DNA of 64,000 bases, from assembly GCA_030693535.1 (NCBI GenBank), contig JAUYAL010000026.1, forward strand, positions 62,001 to 126,000. The letters are read 5' to 3'. Source of the stretch: Methylotenera sp. Its GTDB lineage: Bacteria > Pseudomonadota > Gammaproteobacteria > Burkholderiales > Methylophilaceae. This document shows positions 46,992-55,691 of this stretch, one piece after another. The first letter of the stretch is position 1; each line of letters begins with the position of its first letter. The notes under the pieces were generated by a model that worked only from the letters and a program-made list of their open reading frames with translations, did no database searches and was not told the DNA's origin. The position numbers and the translations under genes were made by a program.

Positions 46992-48278
46992 ATGAAGAAG
47001 TTAATTACATTATTACTATTATATTTTGCATCGATTAGCTTTAGTTATGCTACCACCTGGGTAAAACTACATGAACAATCTAGTGAAAAACTACTTCTAG
47101 ATAAGCAGTCGGTCTTACAGGCAGAAAATCTTAAACGCGCTTGGGTTAAGATAGAGTATATGGCGCCGCAAAATAATCCTGAAACAATTGATAAAACATT
47201 CAATTTATCAAAATTACTTTGGTTTTTTGATTGCCCAGCACAAAAAGCAGCGACGTCACAAGTCTTTCAATACTTAAATAATGAGCTGGTTTATTCAGCA
47301 ACTATTGACCCTAAGAGTGCAGAATTTATTGAGCCGGTTCCTGAAACGCATATCGATATTGCTATGCGCTACGTTTGCAAAGCAGAGAAAGCGATAATCG
47401 CTAACAAAGTAACAACATCCGATACAGAAAAACTTAAGAAAACAATAATCAATCCAGAAAGTTCGGTTAAAAAAGCTGAATCTGCACAAGCACCTGTTGT
47501 AGAAAAACCAGTCGAGGCCGTTGCTAAAGCGGAAGTGAGGTCAGATAAACCAAATGCTAAAGCTGGCCCAATTGCCAAAACCACGACTACGAAAGATGGC
47601 GGAAATAAACCGCATTGGACTTATGCAGGGAAAGAAGGGCCTGAAAACTGGGGCAAGCTATCACCAGAGTTTTCGACTTGTGCTACAGGGCTCAATCAAT
47701 CTCCCATAAATATAGACACGACAATACATGCTGCATTAAAGCCACTAAAGAGCATACAAAAATTCCCTGCAAAAGATATATTCAATAATGGTCATACCGT
47801 GCAAATCAATTTCAGAGCGGGCAATATGCTGGTGCTTGATAATGCGGCATATCAGATGAAGTATGTACAGTTTCACTCGCCCAGCGAAAATACAATACGC
47901 GGAAAATCATTTCCGTTAGAAGCGCATTTTGTACATGCTGACTCAAAAGGTAACTTCACAATAATTGGTGTTATGTACACTGAAGGTAAAGCCAATGAAG
48001 GGCTCGCAAAATTATGGTCTCAAATGCCAAATGAAGTGGGCGAACCTGTGGTGTTAAAAAACCGAGTAATTCCAAGTGAATTAATGCCAACTAATCGTAC
48101 TTATTATCGTTTTAGCGGATCCCTCACTACACCTCCATGTAGCGAAGGTGTACGTTGGCTAGTGCTGAAATCTCCTATAACTGCATCTAAAGAACAAATT
48201 GATGCGTTCAAAAAAGCCGTAAAAAACGATAATAACCGGCCCTTACAAGAGCTAAATGGTCGTGTAATCATTGAATAA
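46992..48278 (+). CDS. Exported two-domain protein: adhesin-E-like domain plus alpha-carbonic anhydrase
   Basis: 428 residues. A signal peptide (1-20) is followed by a surface-adhesin-E-like domain (TTWVKLHEQSSEKLLLDKQS onward), a Lys/Ala-rich linker (about 145-200) and an alpha-carbonic anhydrase domain (about 205-428; HWTYAGKEGPENWG, NQSPINI, SLTTPPCSEGVRW). The Zn ligand region reads YVQFHSPSEN: H295 and H312 (LEAHFVH) are kept, but the first His ligand is Gln293. It may be inactive or altered. Inserted between lolB and ispE. Confidence 0.88.
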   Translation: MKKLITLLLLYFASISFSYATTWVKLHEQSSEKLLLDKQSVLQAENLKRAWVKIEYMAPQNNPETIDKTFNLSKLLWFFDCPAQKAATSQVFQYLNNELVYSATIDPKSAEFIEPVPETHIDIAMRYVCKAEKAIIANKVTTSDTEKLKKTIINPESSVKKAESAQAPVVEKPVEAVAKAEVRSDKPNAKAGPIAKTTTTKDGGNKPHWTYAGKEGPENWGKLSPEFSTCATGLNQSPINIDTTIHAALKPLKSIQKFPAKDIFNNGHTVQINFRAGNMLVLDNAAYQMKYVQFHSPSENTIRGKSFPLEAHFVHADSKGNFTIIGVMYTEGKANEGLAKLWSQMPNEVGEPVVLKNRVIPSELMPTNRTYYRFSGSLTTPPCSEGVRWLVLKSPITASKEQIDAFKKAVKNDNNRPLQELNGRVIIE

Positions 48279-48345
48279 AAATGGCAGACTTTGTTCTGCA
48301 CACTAATTAGCTGTTCTATAAAGCAAGATGCGTTAAAATTAACCT

Positions 48346-49233
48346 ATGCAAGATTTTCAATCATTTTTAGCGCCTGCAAAAATCAATCTATTTTTGCATA
48401 TTACTGGCCAACGCGCAGACGGCTACCATTTATTACAAACGGTTTTTCGGTTGCTTGATTTTTACGATACGATCCACTTGAGACCCACACAAGTCAGCAC
48501 TATCCAGCGTGTCAATAATGTCGATGGTGTGTCAGAAGCTCAAGATCTATGCGTACGTGCTGCTAAGGTTTTACAGCAATATACGCAATGTCCAATGGGT
48601 GTCGATATCTTGGTTGAAAAACGCATCCCGATGGGCGGTGGTTTAGGTGGTGGCAGTTCCGATGCGGCAACCATGCTTTTGGCTCTAAATCGCCTATGGC
48701 ACTTGAATTTGAGCCGAACAGAGTTATTGTCGCTAGGCATACAATTAGGCGCTGACGTGCCATTTTTTATCTTTGGCAAAAATGCCTGGGCTGAAGGCGT
48801 AGGTGAACAACTACAAGCAATTATTTTGCATGAATCTTATTACGTCATATTAACTCCCAATGTGCATGTATCTACCGCACAAATATTTGCCAATAAGCAA
48901 TTGACAAAAAACACGATTCCTAAGACAATGTCGGACTTTTCAAGGGTGTCTAATTCAAAGCTTAATAATTTAAACGCTGAATTTACCAATGACCTTGAAA
49001 AAGTAGTCTGCAGTGAATATCCCGCTGTTTTAAATTGCTTAAATTGGCTTAGTCAATTTGGCGATGCAAGAATGAGTGGTTCTGGCGCTTCTGTTTTTTT
49101 AGAAGTGGCAAGTGAAAAAATTGCGATGGGAATAATCAATCAAAATCCTGAAAGTTCACTAGGGTTTCCGATTAAGGGTTTTGTTGCAAAAGGGTTGAAT
49201 CAGCACCCGTTAGCAGACTTTGCGTCTGATTAA
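48346..49233 (+). CDS. ispE: 4-diphosphocytidyl-2-C-methyl-D-erythritol kinase
   Basis: A GHMP kinase of the non-mevalonate isoprenoid pathway. 295 residues. AKINLFLHITGQRADGYH lies at the N-terminus, the ATP loop is PMGGGLGGGSSDAAT (about residue 93), and motif III is ARMSGSGASVF. The tRNA-Gln gene begins 17 bp after the stop, matching the conserved ispE-tRNA-prs order. Confidence 0.97.
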   Translation: MQDFQSFLAPAKINLFLHITGQRADGYHLLQTVFRLLDFYDTIHLRPTQVSTIQRVNNVDGVSEAQDLCVRAAKVLQQYTQCPMGVDILVEKRIPMGGGLGGGSSDAATMLLALNRLWHLNLSRTELLSLGIQLGADVPFFIFGKNAWAEGVGEQLQAIILHESYYVILTPNVHVSTAQIFANKQLTKNTIPKTMSDFSRVSNSKLNNLNAEFTNDLEKVVCSEYPAVLNCLNWLSQFGDARMSGSGASVFLEVASEKIAMGIINQNPESSLGFPIKGFVAKGLNQHPLADFASD

Positions 49234-49250
49234 GTAAGCTGAATAAATAT

Positions 49251-49327
49251 TGGGGAGTCGCCAAGTTGGTTAAGGCACTGGGTTTTGATCCCAGCATCCG
49301 AAGGTTCGAGTCCTTCCTCCTCAGCCA
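49251..49327 (+). tRNA. tRNA-Gln (TTG)
   Basis: 77 nt cloverleaf with acceptor TGGGGAG/CTCCTCA, anticodon loop TTTTGAT giving TTG, T loop GGTTCGAGTCC and an encoded CCA. Close to ispE, so probably processed from the ispE transcript or a read-through. Confidence 0.96.
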
Positions 49328-49475
49328 AAATTTTCAATGCTGACAAACAGTCAGCATAAATTAAAAGTGCAGTTAAAAATAGCTGCGCTACTTGGATAAC
49401 AAGCGTGTAGATTTTTGATTTACGCGCTTTTATTTTTTATACGTTTTTTACAGCTTTACTTTAGGAAATCAACAG

Positions 49476-50426
49476 ATGTCTAACGGCAACTTGATGGTCT
49501 TTACTGGCACGGCTAATCCAGTGCTTGCACAAGAAGTAGCTAAGCACTTAGCTATTAAGCTTGGACAAGCACATGTTGGCACATTTAGCGATGGCGAAAC
49601 GACGGTTGAGTTGCTTGAAAACGTGCGTGGCAAAGATGTATTTGTACTACAGTCAACTAGCCACCCCACCAATGATAGCCTAATGGAAGTTATGGTCATG
49701 GTTGATGCACTTCGCCGCTCATCGGCTGGTCGTATTACAGCGGCAATACCCTATTTTGGTTACTCTAGGCAAGATCGCCGCCCACGCTCCGCACGTGTGG
49801 CGATTACAGCAAAAGTTGTAGCGAATATGCTCACAGGCGTTGGTGTAAACCGTTTGTTAACGATGGATTTGCATTCAGATCAAATTCAAGGTTTCTTTGA
49901 TATTCCTGTAGATAATATTTATGCTACGCCGATTTTACTTGCAGATTTATTAAAGCAGAATCATGAGAATTTAATGGTGGTTTCACCTGACGTTGGCGGT
50001 GTTGTGCGTGCTCGTGCAGCGGCTAAACAATTAAATTCAGACTTAGCGATTATTGACAAACGTCGCCCAAAACCAAACGTCGCTAAAGTGATGAATATTA
50101 TTGGTGACGTTGCTGGTCGCACTTGCGTGATCATGGACGACATGGTCGATACTGCAAATACGCTTTGTGAAGCGGCGGCTGCACTTAAGAAATTTGGCGC
50201 TTTAAAAGTAATTGCTTATGCAACACACCCAGTATTATCTGGCGGCGCGGCAGAGCGTATCATGAACTCTGAGCTTGATGAGCTAGTCGTCACCAATACT
50301 ATTGCACTTGGGGCAGAATCAGCCAATTGCAGAAAAATTCGCCAATTAAGCGCAGCGGAATTATTAGCAGAAACCATACGCAGAATTAGCAGTGAAGATT
50401 CAGTCTCTTCATTATTTATGGATTAA
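49476..50426 (+). CDS. prs: Ribose-phosphate pyrophosphokinase
   Basis: Makes PRPP for nucleotide, His and Trp synthesis. 316 residues, the standard class I length. Motifs are [20 protein letters not shown], the ATP loop [16 protein letters not shown], the metal His in [15 protein letters not shown] and the PRPP loop [14 protein letters not shown]. Followed by a terminator and rplY. Confidence 0.98.
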   Translation: MSNGNLMVFTGTANPVLAQEVAKHLAIKLGQAHVGTFSDGETTVELLENVRGKDVFVLQSTSHPTNDSLMEVMVMVDALRRSSAGRITAAIPYFGYSRQDRRPRSARVAITAKVVANMLTGVGVNRLLTMDLHSDQIQGFFDIPVDNIYATPILLADLLKQNHENLMVVSPDVGGVVRARAAAKQLNSDLAIIDKRRPKPNVAKVMNIIGDVAGRTCVIMDDMVDTANTLCEAAAALKKFGALKVIAYATHPVLSGGAAERIMNSELDELVVTNTIALGAESANCRKIRQLSAAELLAETIRRISSEDSVSSLFMD

Positions 50427-50451
50427 TAAGTAATTTTAAAAGTTTTTAACC

Positions 50452-50481
50452 CTGCATACTGGTCGCGGTGTGCAGTTTTTT
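50452..50481 (+). terminator. Terminator between prs and rplY
   Basis: CTGCATAC (50452-50459) pairs with GTGTGCAG (50468-50475), followed by six T. It suggests rplY has its own promoter or that read-through is partial. Confidence 0.8.
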
Positions 50482-50542
50482 GTGTAAGAAGGCTCTCAAA
50501 AGCCCAGCAGTAAATTAATGTTTTAATTTTAGGAGTAATAAC

Positions 50543-51151
50543 ATGTCTATCGAACTTAATGCAGTAAAACGTGATGCAAAAGGTACGGGTGCGAGCCGCC
50601 GTCTTCGTCACTCAGGTGTTGTGCCAGGTGTAGTTTATGGTGCAGGTAAAGAAGCGGTTGCCATTGAAGTCAATGCAAAAGAACTATTTTTAGAATTTCG
50701 CCATGAAGCTTTCCATGCTTCAGTGTTAAGCTTAAATTTAGATGGCAAAAAAGAAAGCGTATTGTTACGTGACTTTCAAATGCATCCAGTACGCAACACG
50801 ATTCAACATGTTGATTTTCAACGTGTAAGCGCAACAGAAAAAATTCACGTTAAAGTGCCTTTCCACTTTATCAATGCTGACATTGCACCAGGTGTAAAAA
50901 CCGGTGGTGGCATCGTGGCACATATTTTTACAGAAGCTGATGTAAGCTGCCTAGCAAAAGACTTGCCAGAGTTTATTGAAGTAGACATTGCTAAGCTTGA
51001 AATTGGTCAATCAATTCACTTATCAGAAATTAAATTACCTAAAGGTGTTTCATTTGTGCAATTAGCACATGGTGATGATGCGGCAATTGTGTCGATTGCT
51101 AAAACCCGTGGTGGTGTTTCTGAAGCCGCTATTGAAACACCAGCAGCTTAA
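50543..51151 (+). CDS. rplY: 50S ribosomal protein L25/general stress protein Ctc
   Basis: Binds 5S rRNA. The 202 residues are the long Ctc type: an L25 domain (1-92, KGTGASRRLRHSGVVPGVVYG) plus a C-terminal TL5-like beta domain (95-190). A good RBS (AGGAG) precedes the ATG. In order between prs and pth. Confidence 0.96.
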   Translation: MSIELNAVKRDAKGTGASRRLRHSGVVPGVVYGAGKEAVAIEVNAKELFLEFRHEAFHASVLSLNLDGKKESVLLRDFQMHPVRNTIQHVDFQRVSATEKIHVKVPFHFINADIAPGVKTGGGIVAHIFTEADVSCLAKDLPEFIEVDIAKLEIGQSIHLSEIKLPKGVSFVQLAHGDDAAIVSIAKTRGGVSEAAIETPAA

Positions 51152-51187
51152 GTTTAAAGTAAGTTAACTTTCAAGCATGAAAAATAA

Positions 51188-51218
51188 CGCGCACATTCTG
51201 ATGAAGTGCGCGTTTTTT
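51188..51218 (+). terminator. Terminator after rplY
   Basis: CGCGCAC (51188-51194) pairs with GTGCGCG (51206-51212), followed by six T. The pth start lies 18 bp beyond. Confidence 0.85.
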
Positions 51219-51235
51219 ATTGCTACTATTGCATT

Positions 51236-51811
51236 ATGAGTGAAATAAAACTTCTAGTTGGTCTTGGTAACCCTGGCGATAAGTATGCAGCAACACGCCA
51301 CAATGCTGGCTTTTGGTGGATAGATGAAGTCGCCGCACAAACCAATAGTAAATTAGCTTTAGATTCCAAATTTTTTGGTTTTTCTGGAAAATTAAACTCT
51401 AAAGCGGAAACTTGGCTACTAAAACCAACGACATTTATGAATGCCAGCGGTAAAGCAGTTGCAGCATTGGCCAATTATTACAAGATAACACCTGCCGAGA
51501 TATTGGTGATTCACGATGAACTTGATTTACCTGCAGGCAGTATAAAACTAAAAGTTGGTGGCGGTCACGGTGGCCACAATGGCCTTAAAGACATTGAAGC
51601 AGCACTTGGCACAAAAGACTTCTGGCGTTTACGAGTAGGAATTGGCCACCCTGGTGACCGTAATGAAGTGATTAATTTTGTGCTAAAACCACCTACAAAA
51701 GATGAGCAAGCCGCCATAGACGAAAGAATATACGAGAGTACCAAACTAATTGGTTTGTTGCTTTCGGGCGAATTTGAAAACGTAATGTTGAAATTACACA
51801 CTAAAAATTGA
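51236..51811 (+). CDS. pth: Peptidyl-tRNA hydrolase
   Basis: Recycles tRNA from dropped peptidyl-tRNA. 191 residues from the ATG at 51236; the longer frame from 51206 runs into the rplY terminator and is rejected. The catalytic His is in [11 protein letters not shown], with Asn in FMNASGKAV and Asp in [21 protein letters not shown] is intact. Confidence 0.97.
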   Translation: MSEIKLLVGLGNPGDKYAATRHNAGFWWIDEVAAQTNSKLALDSKFFGFSGKLNSKAETWLLKPTTFMNASGKAVAALANYYKITPAEILVIHDELDLPAGSIKLKVGGGHGGHNGLKDIEAALGTKDFWRLRVGIGHPGDRNEVINFVLKPPTKDEQAAIDERIYESTKLIGLLLSGEFENVMLKLHTKN

Positions 51812-51824
51812 ACTGGAATTTAAA

Positions 51825-52910
51825 ATGAAATGCGGAATTGTCGGCCTCCCAAACGTAGGTAAATCTACGTTATTTAACGCCATTACTAAAGCTGGTATTG
51901 CGGCAGAAAACTACCCATTTTGCACCATTGAGCCTAATATTGGCATCGTAGAAGTACCAGATCCTCGCATGCAACCTCTCATCGATATCGTTAAACCGCA
52001 ACGTGTACAACCAGCCATTGTTGAAATGGTTGATATTGCAGGCTTAGTTGCAGGCGCTTCCAAAGGTGAAGGTTTAGGCAATAAATTTTTAGCCAACATT
52101 CGTGAAACTGACGCCATCGCACATGTGGTACGTTGCTTTGAAGATGGTAATGTGATTCACGTTTCAAACAAAATTGATCCAATGTCTGACATTGAAGTGA
52201 TTAATACCGAACTTGCACTAGCCGACATGGAAACTGTTGAGAAAACTATGCAACGCGAAAGCAAAAAAGCTAAAAGCGGCGACAAGGATGCTATCGCCCT
52301 TATCTCGGTATTAGATAAAGTTTTACCCTGCTTAAACGAAGCTAAAGCTGTGCGCACGCTTAACTTAGACGCTGATGAACTACAGCTCCTCAAACCATTA
52401 TGTCTCATCACTGTTAAGCCAGTGATGTACTTAGCCAACGTGGATGAAACTGGCTTTGAAAATAACCCACTATTAGATAAAGTAGTCGCCTTAGGCAAAG
52501 CTGAAAATGCACCTGTCGTATGTATTTGCGCAAAAATTGAATCTGAAATATCAGAACTTGAAGACGATGACAAAGCATTGTTCTTAGCCGAACTAGGTCA
52601 AGAAGAGCCAGGCTTAAACCGTGTTATTCGCGCGGCCTACGACTTACTAGGCCTGCAAACCTATTTTACCGCTGGCGTGCAAGAAGTTCGTGCATGGACA
52701 GTTAAAAAAGGCGCTACAGCGCCACAAGCAGCAGGCGTGATTCACACAGATTTTGAACGAGGATTCATACGCGCAGAAGTCATTCAATATGACGAATACG
52801 TGAAAAACAAAGGTGAACAAGGCAGCAAAGAAGCAGGAAAAATGCGCTTAGAAGGCAAAGAATACATTGTGCAAGATGGCGATGTGATGCATTTCCGTTT
52901 TAACGTTTAA
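51825..52910 (+). CDS. ychF: Ribosome-binding ATPase YchF
   Basis: An Obg-family P-loop protein that prefers ATP. 361 residues (E. coli 363). G1 is [14 protein letters not shown] (residues 7-20), G3 is [17 protein letters not shown], a coiled-coil insert spans about 130-200, and the C-terminal TGS domain holds [19 protein letters not shown]. 13 bp after pth and likely co-transcribed. Confidence 0.97.
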   Translation: MKCGIVGLPNVGKSTLFNAITKAGIAAENYPFCTIEPNIGIVEVPDPRMQPLIDIVKPQRVQPAIVEMVDIAGLVAGASKGEGLGNKFLANIRETDAIAHVVRCFEDGNVIHVSNKIDPMSDIEVINTELALADMETVEKTMQRESKKAKSGDKDAIALISVLDKVLPCLNEAKAVRTLNLDADELQLLKPLCLITVKPVMYLANVDETGFENNPLLDKVVALGKAENAPVVCICAKIESEISELEDDDKALFLAELGQEEPGLNRVIRAAYDLLGLQTYFTAGVQEVRAWTVKKGATAPQAAGVIHTDFERGFIRAEVIQYDEYVKNKGEQGSKEAGKMRLEGKEYIVQDGDVMHFRFNV

Positions 52911-52924
52911 ATTGCAAACTAATT

Positions 52925-52953
52925 TTGACATTTATCGCCTAAAACACTAGAAT
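52925..52953 (+). promoter_or_regulatory. Sigma-70 promoter of tRNA-Met
   Basis: TTGACA (52925-52930), a 17-bp spacer, TAGAAT (52948-52953). The discriminator AATTGCGCCCTT is the same as at the tRNA-Lys promoter. Near-consensus and well placed. Confidence 0.85.
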
Positions 52954-52988
52954 TGCGCCCTTGCTGAAATTTAGCAAAAAGTTTACAA

Positions 52989-53065
52989 GGTGATGTAGCT
53001 CAGCTGGTTAGAGCACAGGATTCATAATCCTGGGGTCGAGGGTTCAAGTCCCTCTTTCACCACCA
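52989..53065 (+). tRNA. tRNA-Met (CAT)
   Basis: 77 nt. Anticodon loop TTCATAA, anticodon CAT; T loop GGTTCAAGTCC; CCA encoded. The acceptor GGTGATG/TTTCACC has a U6-U67 mismatch. The body resembles elongator tRNA-Met; a lysidine-modified tRNA-Ile cannot be fully excluded. An integrase gene follows, so this tRNA is the presumed attachment site. Confidence 0.93.
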
Positions 53066-53069
53066 TTAC

Positions 53070-53098
53070 AAGGCCACATCTTCGGATGTGGCCTTTTT
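53070..53098 (+). terminator. Terminator after tRNA-Met
   Basis: AAGGCCACATC, tetraloop TTCG, GATGTGGCCTT and further T. An 11-bp perfect stem. Confidence 0.92.
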
Positions 53099-53306
53099 AT
53101 TTTCTATCTTTCGCCATCTTTTTTCATCTTTAAAAGTAGTTAAATATAATAAAAATCAGTTACTTATGTTAAGTTAAGTTTACTTGCATATCTTTAATAA
53201 TCATGTCGACTATCTTTTAAGATATAAATCTATCGTCTTACATATTTAATTTTTTGATGGTATATTTGATGGTATCTTAACTTTATACAGATTCCGATAC
53301 CATCAA

Positions 53307-54518
53307 ATGCTTACAGATACCAAGATTCGTGCGGCTAAAGGCCAAGACAAAGACTATAAGTTAGCAGACGAGAAATCCCTTTATTTGCTAATAAAACCTA
53401 ATGATTCCAAGCTTTGGCGAATGAACTATAGGTTTGAAGGTTCACAAAAGTCACTTGCTCTTGGCAAATATCCAGAAATTTCCCTATTACATGCGCGAGA
53501 ACGACGCGACAGCGCTAGAAAACAACTAGCTGATGGTACTGACCCAGGCCTAGCAAAAAAAGCGGCCAAGGAAGGCCGTGATGATGAACTAAGCAACTCA
53601 TTTGAAGTAGTTGCTCGCGATTGGCATCAAAGCTATATGAAAAACAAAGCGCAAAGTCATGCTAACAAAGTTATTCGGCGATTTGAGGAGTATGTATTTC
53701 CATATATAGGTAAAAAACCGTTAATCGATATTAGCCCGCCAGATATTATTCAAGTTGTGAAGAGAATTGAGAAACTCAACTTACTAGAAACAGCTCATCG
53801 TACATTACAGACAATAGGACAGGTTTTCAGGTATGGCGTGCAAACTGGAAAAATTGATAGGAGCCCAGCTATTGACTTAAAAGGACTACTTCCAGCACGC
53901 AATGTGAAGCACTTTGCTGCATTCACTGAACCTAATCAAGTAGCTGACTTTCTTCGTTCTTTAGATGCACTCTCGGGTGGAGTTACCGTTCAAAATGCGG
54001 TTCGACTTGCTCCACTATTATTCTGCCGCCCATCTGAGTTACGCAAAATGCGCTGGAGTGAATTAGATCTTGAAAAGAGTCAATGGCAATATTTTGTGGG
54101 TAAGGTAAAGAAAGATCATCTCGTACCATTATCAAAACAAGCAATTGAGATAATACGTGAGCTATTTCCAATATCTGGTAATCTAACCTATGTATTTAAG
54201 GGGGGTCGAGACCCACAGCGGCCTATGAGTGAAAGCGCGGTTAATGCAGCGCTCAAACGGCTGGGCTATGACACTCAAAACGAAATCACTGGGCATGGAT
54301 TTAGAGCGATGGCTCGTACCATTCTGCATGAAAGATTAAATATTGACCCACATGTTATAGAGCATCAGCTATCACATGCGGTGCCCGATGCGCTTGGTAC
54401 GGCCTATAACAGAACTAAGTTTATTGACCAGCGAACAAAGATGATGCAGATATGGGCAGATTACTTGGACGAACTTAAGGCGGGTGCTAAAGTAATACCG
54501 TTTATCAAGAATGCTTAG
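53307..54518 (+). CDS. Tyrosine-type integrase (P4/DUF4102 family)
   Basis: A site-specific recombinase that inserts islands at tRNA 3' ends. 403 residues. The N-terminal DUF4102 arm-binding domain (TKIRAAKGQDKDYKLADEKS; ALGKYPEISLLHARE) is followed by a SAM-like core-binding domain (100-200) and the catalytic domain with Arg241 in FCRPSELRKMRW, HGFRAMARTILHE, the late His in LSHAV, and the nucleophile Tyr in AYNRTKF. All catalytic residues are present, so it may be active. It lies 240 bp after tRNA-Met. Confidence 0.93.
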   Translation: MLTDTKIRAAKGQDKDYKLADEKSLYLLIKPNDSKLWRMNYRFEGSQKSLALGKYPEISLLHARERRDSARKQLADGTDPGLAKKAAKEGRDDELSNSFEVVARDWHQSYMKNKAQSHANKVIRRFEEYVFPYIGKKPLIDISPPDIIQVVKRIEKLNLLETAHRTLQTIGQVFRYGVQTGKIDRSPAIDLKGLLPARNVKHFAAFTEPNQVADFLRSLDALSGGVTVQNAVRLAPLLFCRPSELRKMRWSELDLEKSQWQYFVGKVKKDHLVPLSKQAIEIIRELFPISGNLTYVFKGGRDPQRPMSESAVNAALKRLGYDTQNEITGHGFRAMARTILHERLNIDPHVIEHQLSHAVPDALGTAYNRTKFIDQRTKMMQIWADYLDELKAGAKVIPFIKNA

Positions 54519-54647
54519 TGTATAGAATATTAATAACTAACAACCGCTGAAGCCAAAATATGCTAATTTGGGTTTTAAGCATTTTTTTCACTAAATACTT
54601 ATTTTTCGCATGCATCTAATATGCACTTCAGGTAGGGTTTAAACAAA

Positions 54648-54746
54648 TTGGAAGTAATATTTTTATTATTAATAACAATTGCGACTTTACTGCTCGCATT
54701 CTGGCATTGGCTAATTTGGATCATGTGCTGTTGCGACGAAAATTAA
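54648..54746 (+). CDS. Possible small membrane peptide
   Basis: A 32-codon frame starting at TTG (54648) behind AGGTAGGG. It encodes one hydrophobic helix with Trp at the interface (LLAFWHWLIWIM) and ends CCCDEN. The composition is typical of a transmembrane peptide, but the TTG start and short length make it tentative. Confidence 0.3.
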   Translation: MEVIFLLLITIATLLLAFWHWLIWIMCCCDEN

Positions 54747-55078
54747 AGTAAAACTCGAATTACTAAAATATGGTGCATGCCCGCCAAACTAAAAGTTTTT
54801 TATATTGAATGGTGAGCTTAAAATAATGGGTATTCTGTGATTGACTTGGCAAATTAACTCAGAGATTAGACCGCCATATAGCGAATGCTGCAATAGCGTC
54901 ATCATCAGCGCAGTTCAGCAACCAATAATTTTCATCTGTCAGGCAGCAATGTGAGTGACAAAGAAGTCATACATTTTTTCAACGTCAATAAGTAATGTGG
55001 GCTTTAAGCTACCGGTCAATTTGTTGAATAAATTTCAATCGTAGTTAAAATTCAATTACAATTAATTCAATCATGATT

Positions 55079-55110
55079 GGTCTCTATATTAATATTTCAA
55101 TATAGAGACC
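55079..55110. repeat. Perfect 12-bp inverted repeat
   Basis: GGTCTCTATATT (55079-55090), 8-nt loop, AATATAGAGACC (55099-55110). The sequence GTCTCTATATTAA occurs again at 55192-55204, just before the first cassette. No T-tract. Function unknown. Confidence 0.75.
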
Positions 55111-55234
55111 GAAAAACAATAAAACCTATAGAAGACAAGGGATCCCAGCTATGTGTCATGAAGATACGAATATTAATATACGGACCCATGAGTCTCTATA
55201 TTAACTGTTATGCATTTCAAAGGAGGAACATGCC

Positions 55235-55594
55235 GTGAGTGAGGCAACTTGGGCTCTTGTCGGAGTGGTTATTGGCACACTCGGAACAGGTTTCTTTAAT
55301 TGGTTACTCCAAAGCAAGCAGTTTGAGCACAACAAGGAAATGTTCCTGCTCCAAAACAAAAGCGCAGAAACGGTCAAAGCCTTGCTCATCGATATGCTGA
55401 ATCACCGCAACTACACTGACCGATCATTTCCAGCGCTTAAAGCACCCATCGGCGGGTATTCCGATGATGAGGTTCGCCAGTTCCTGCACGAAGTTGGCGC
55501 AAAGAAAGCAACTCGTGAGGATAGCTCTGAGTGGTGGTATCTGCTTTCTCGTCAAGAAGAGCGCATAGCCAAAAAGCAGGCCACCAATGCATAA
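55235..55594 (+). CDS. Gene-cassette protein 1, membrane-anchored, unknown
   Basis: 119 residues from a GTG start preceded by AGGAGGA at seven bases. One N-terminal membrane helix (ALVGVVIGTLGTGFFNWLL, about 6-24), then a charged cytosolic helix (KQFEHNKEMFLLQNK) and a small soluble domain. Not recognised by function. Its stop codon lies inside the first attC core, the normal layout of integron cassettes. GC content is higher than its neighbours. Confidence 0.75.
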   Translation: MSEATWALVGVVIGTLGTGFFNWLLQSKQFEHNKEMFLLQNKSAETVKALLIDMLNHRNYTDRSFPALKAPIGGYSDDEVRQFLHEVGAKKATREDSSEWWYLLSRQEERIAKKQATNA

Positions 55595-55675
55595 CATGGC
55601 GCTCAACCTCGCTCCCTTCTGTCGCTGGACGCTGCGCGATAAAGCCGCGTAGCGCCGGTTAGCTCTACTTTAGCA
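55589..55675 (+). other. attC-like recombination site of cassette 1
   Basis: Outer core GCATAAC (55589-55595), inner box GCTCAACC (55601-55608) pairing with GGTTAGC (55657-55663) with one extrahelical base, a central imperfect hairpin (GCTGCGCG/CGCGTAGC) and a degenerate right core TTTAGCA. The left core is the exact complement of GTTATGC at 55207-55213, where the cassette would begin. This is the expected relation in an integrated cassette. Confidence 0.7.
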
Positions 55676-55691
55676 CTCACTGGAATTGTTT

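Larger units (their letters stand above)
54519..55206. other. Gene-poor stretch after the integrase
   Basis: About 690 bp, AT-rich, with no long frame on either strand. It holds one possible small hydrophobic peptide gene (54648-54746) and an inverted repeat (55079-55110) whose left arm recurs at 55192. It separates the integrase from the first gene cassette and may contain remains of older cassettes. Confidence 0.6.

Noticed and set aside
51206..51235. Upstream start for pth
   Set aside because: It begins inside the rplY terminator hairpin and adds residues not seen in the family.
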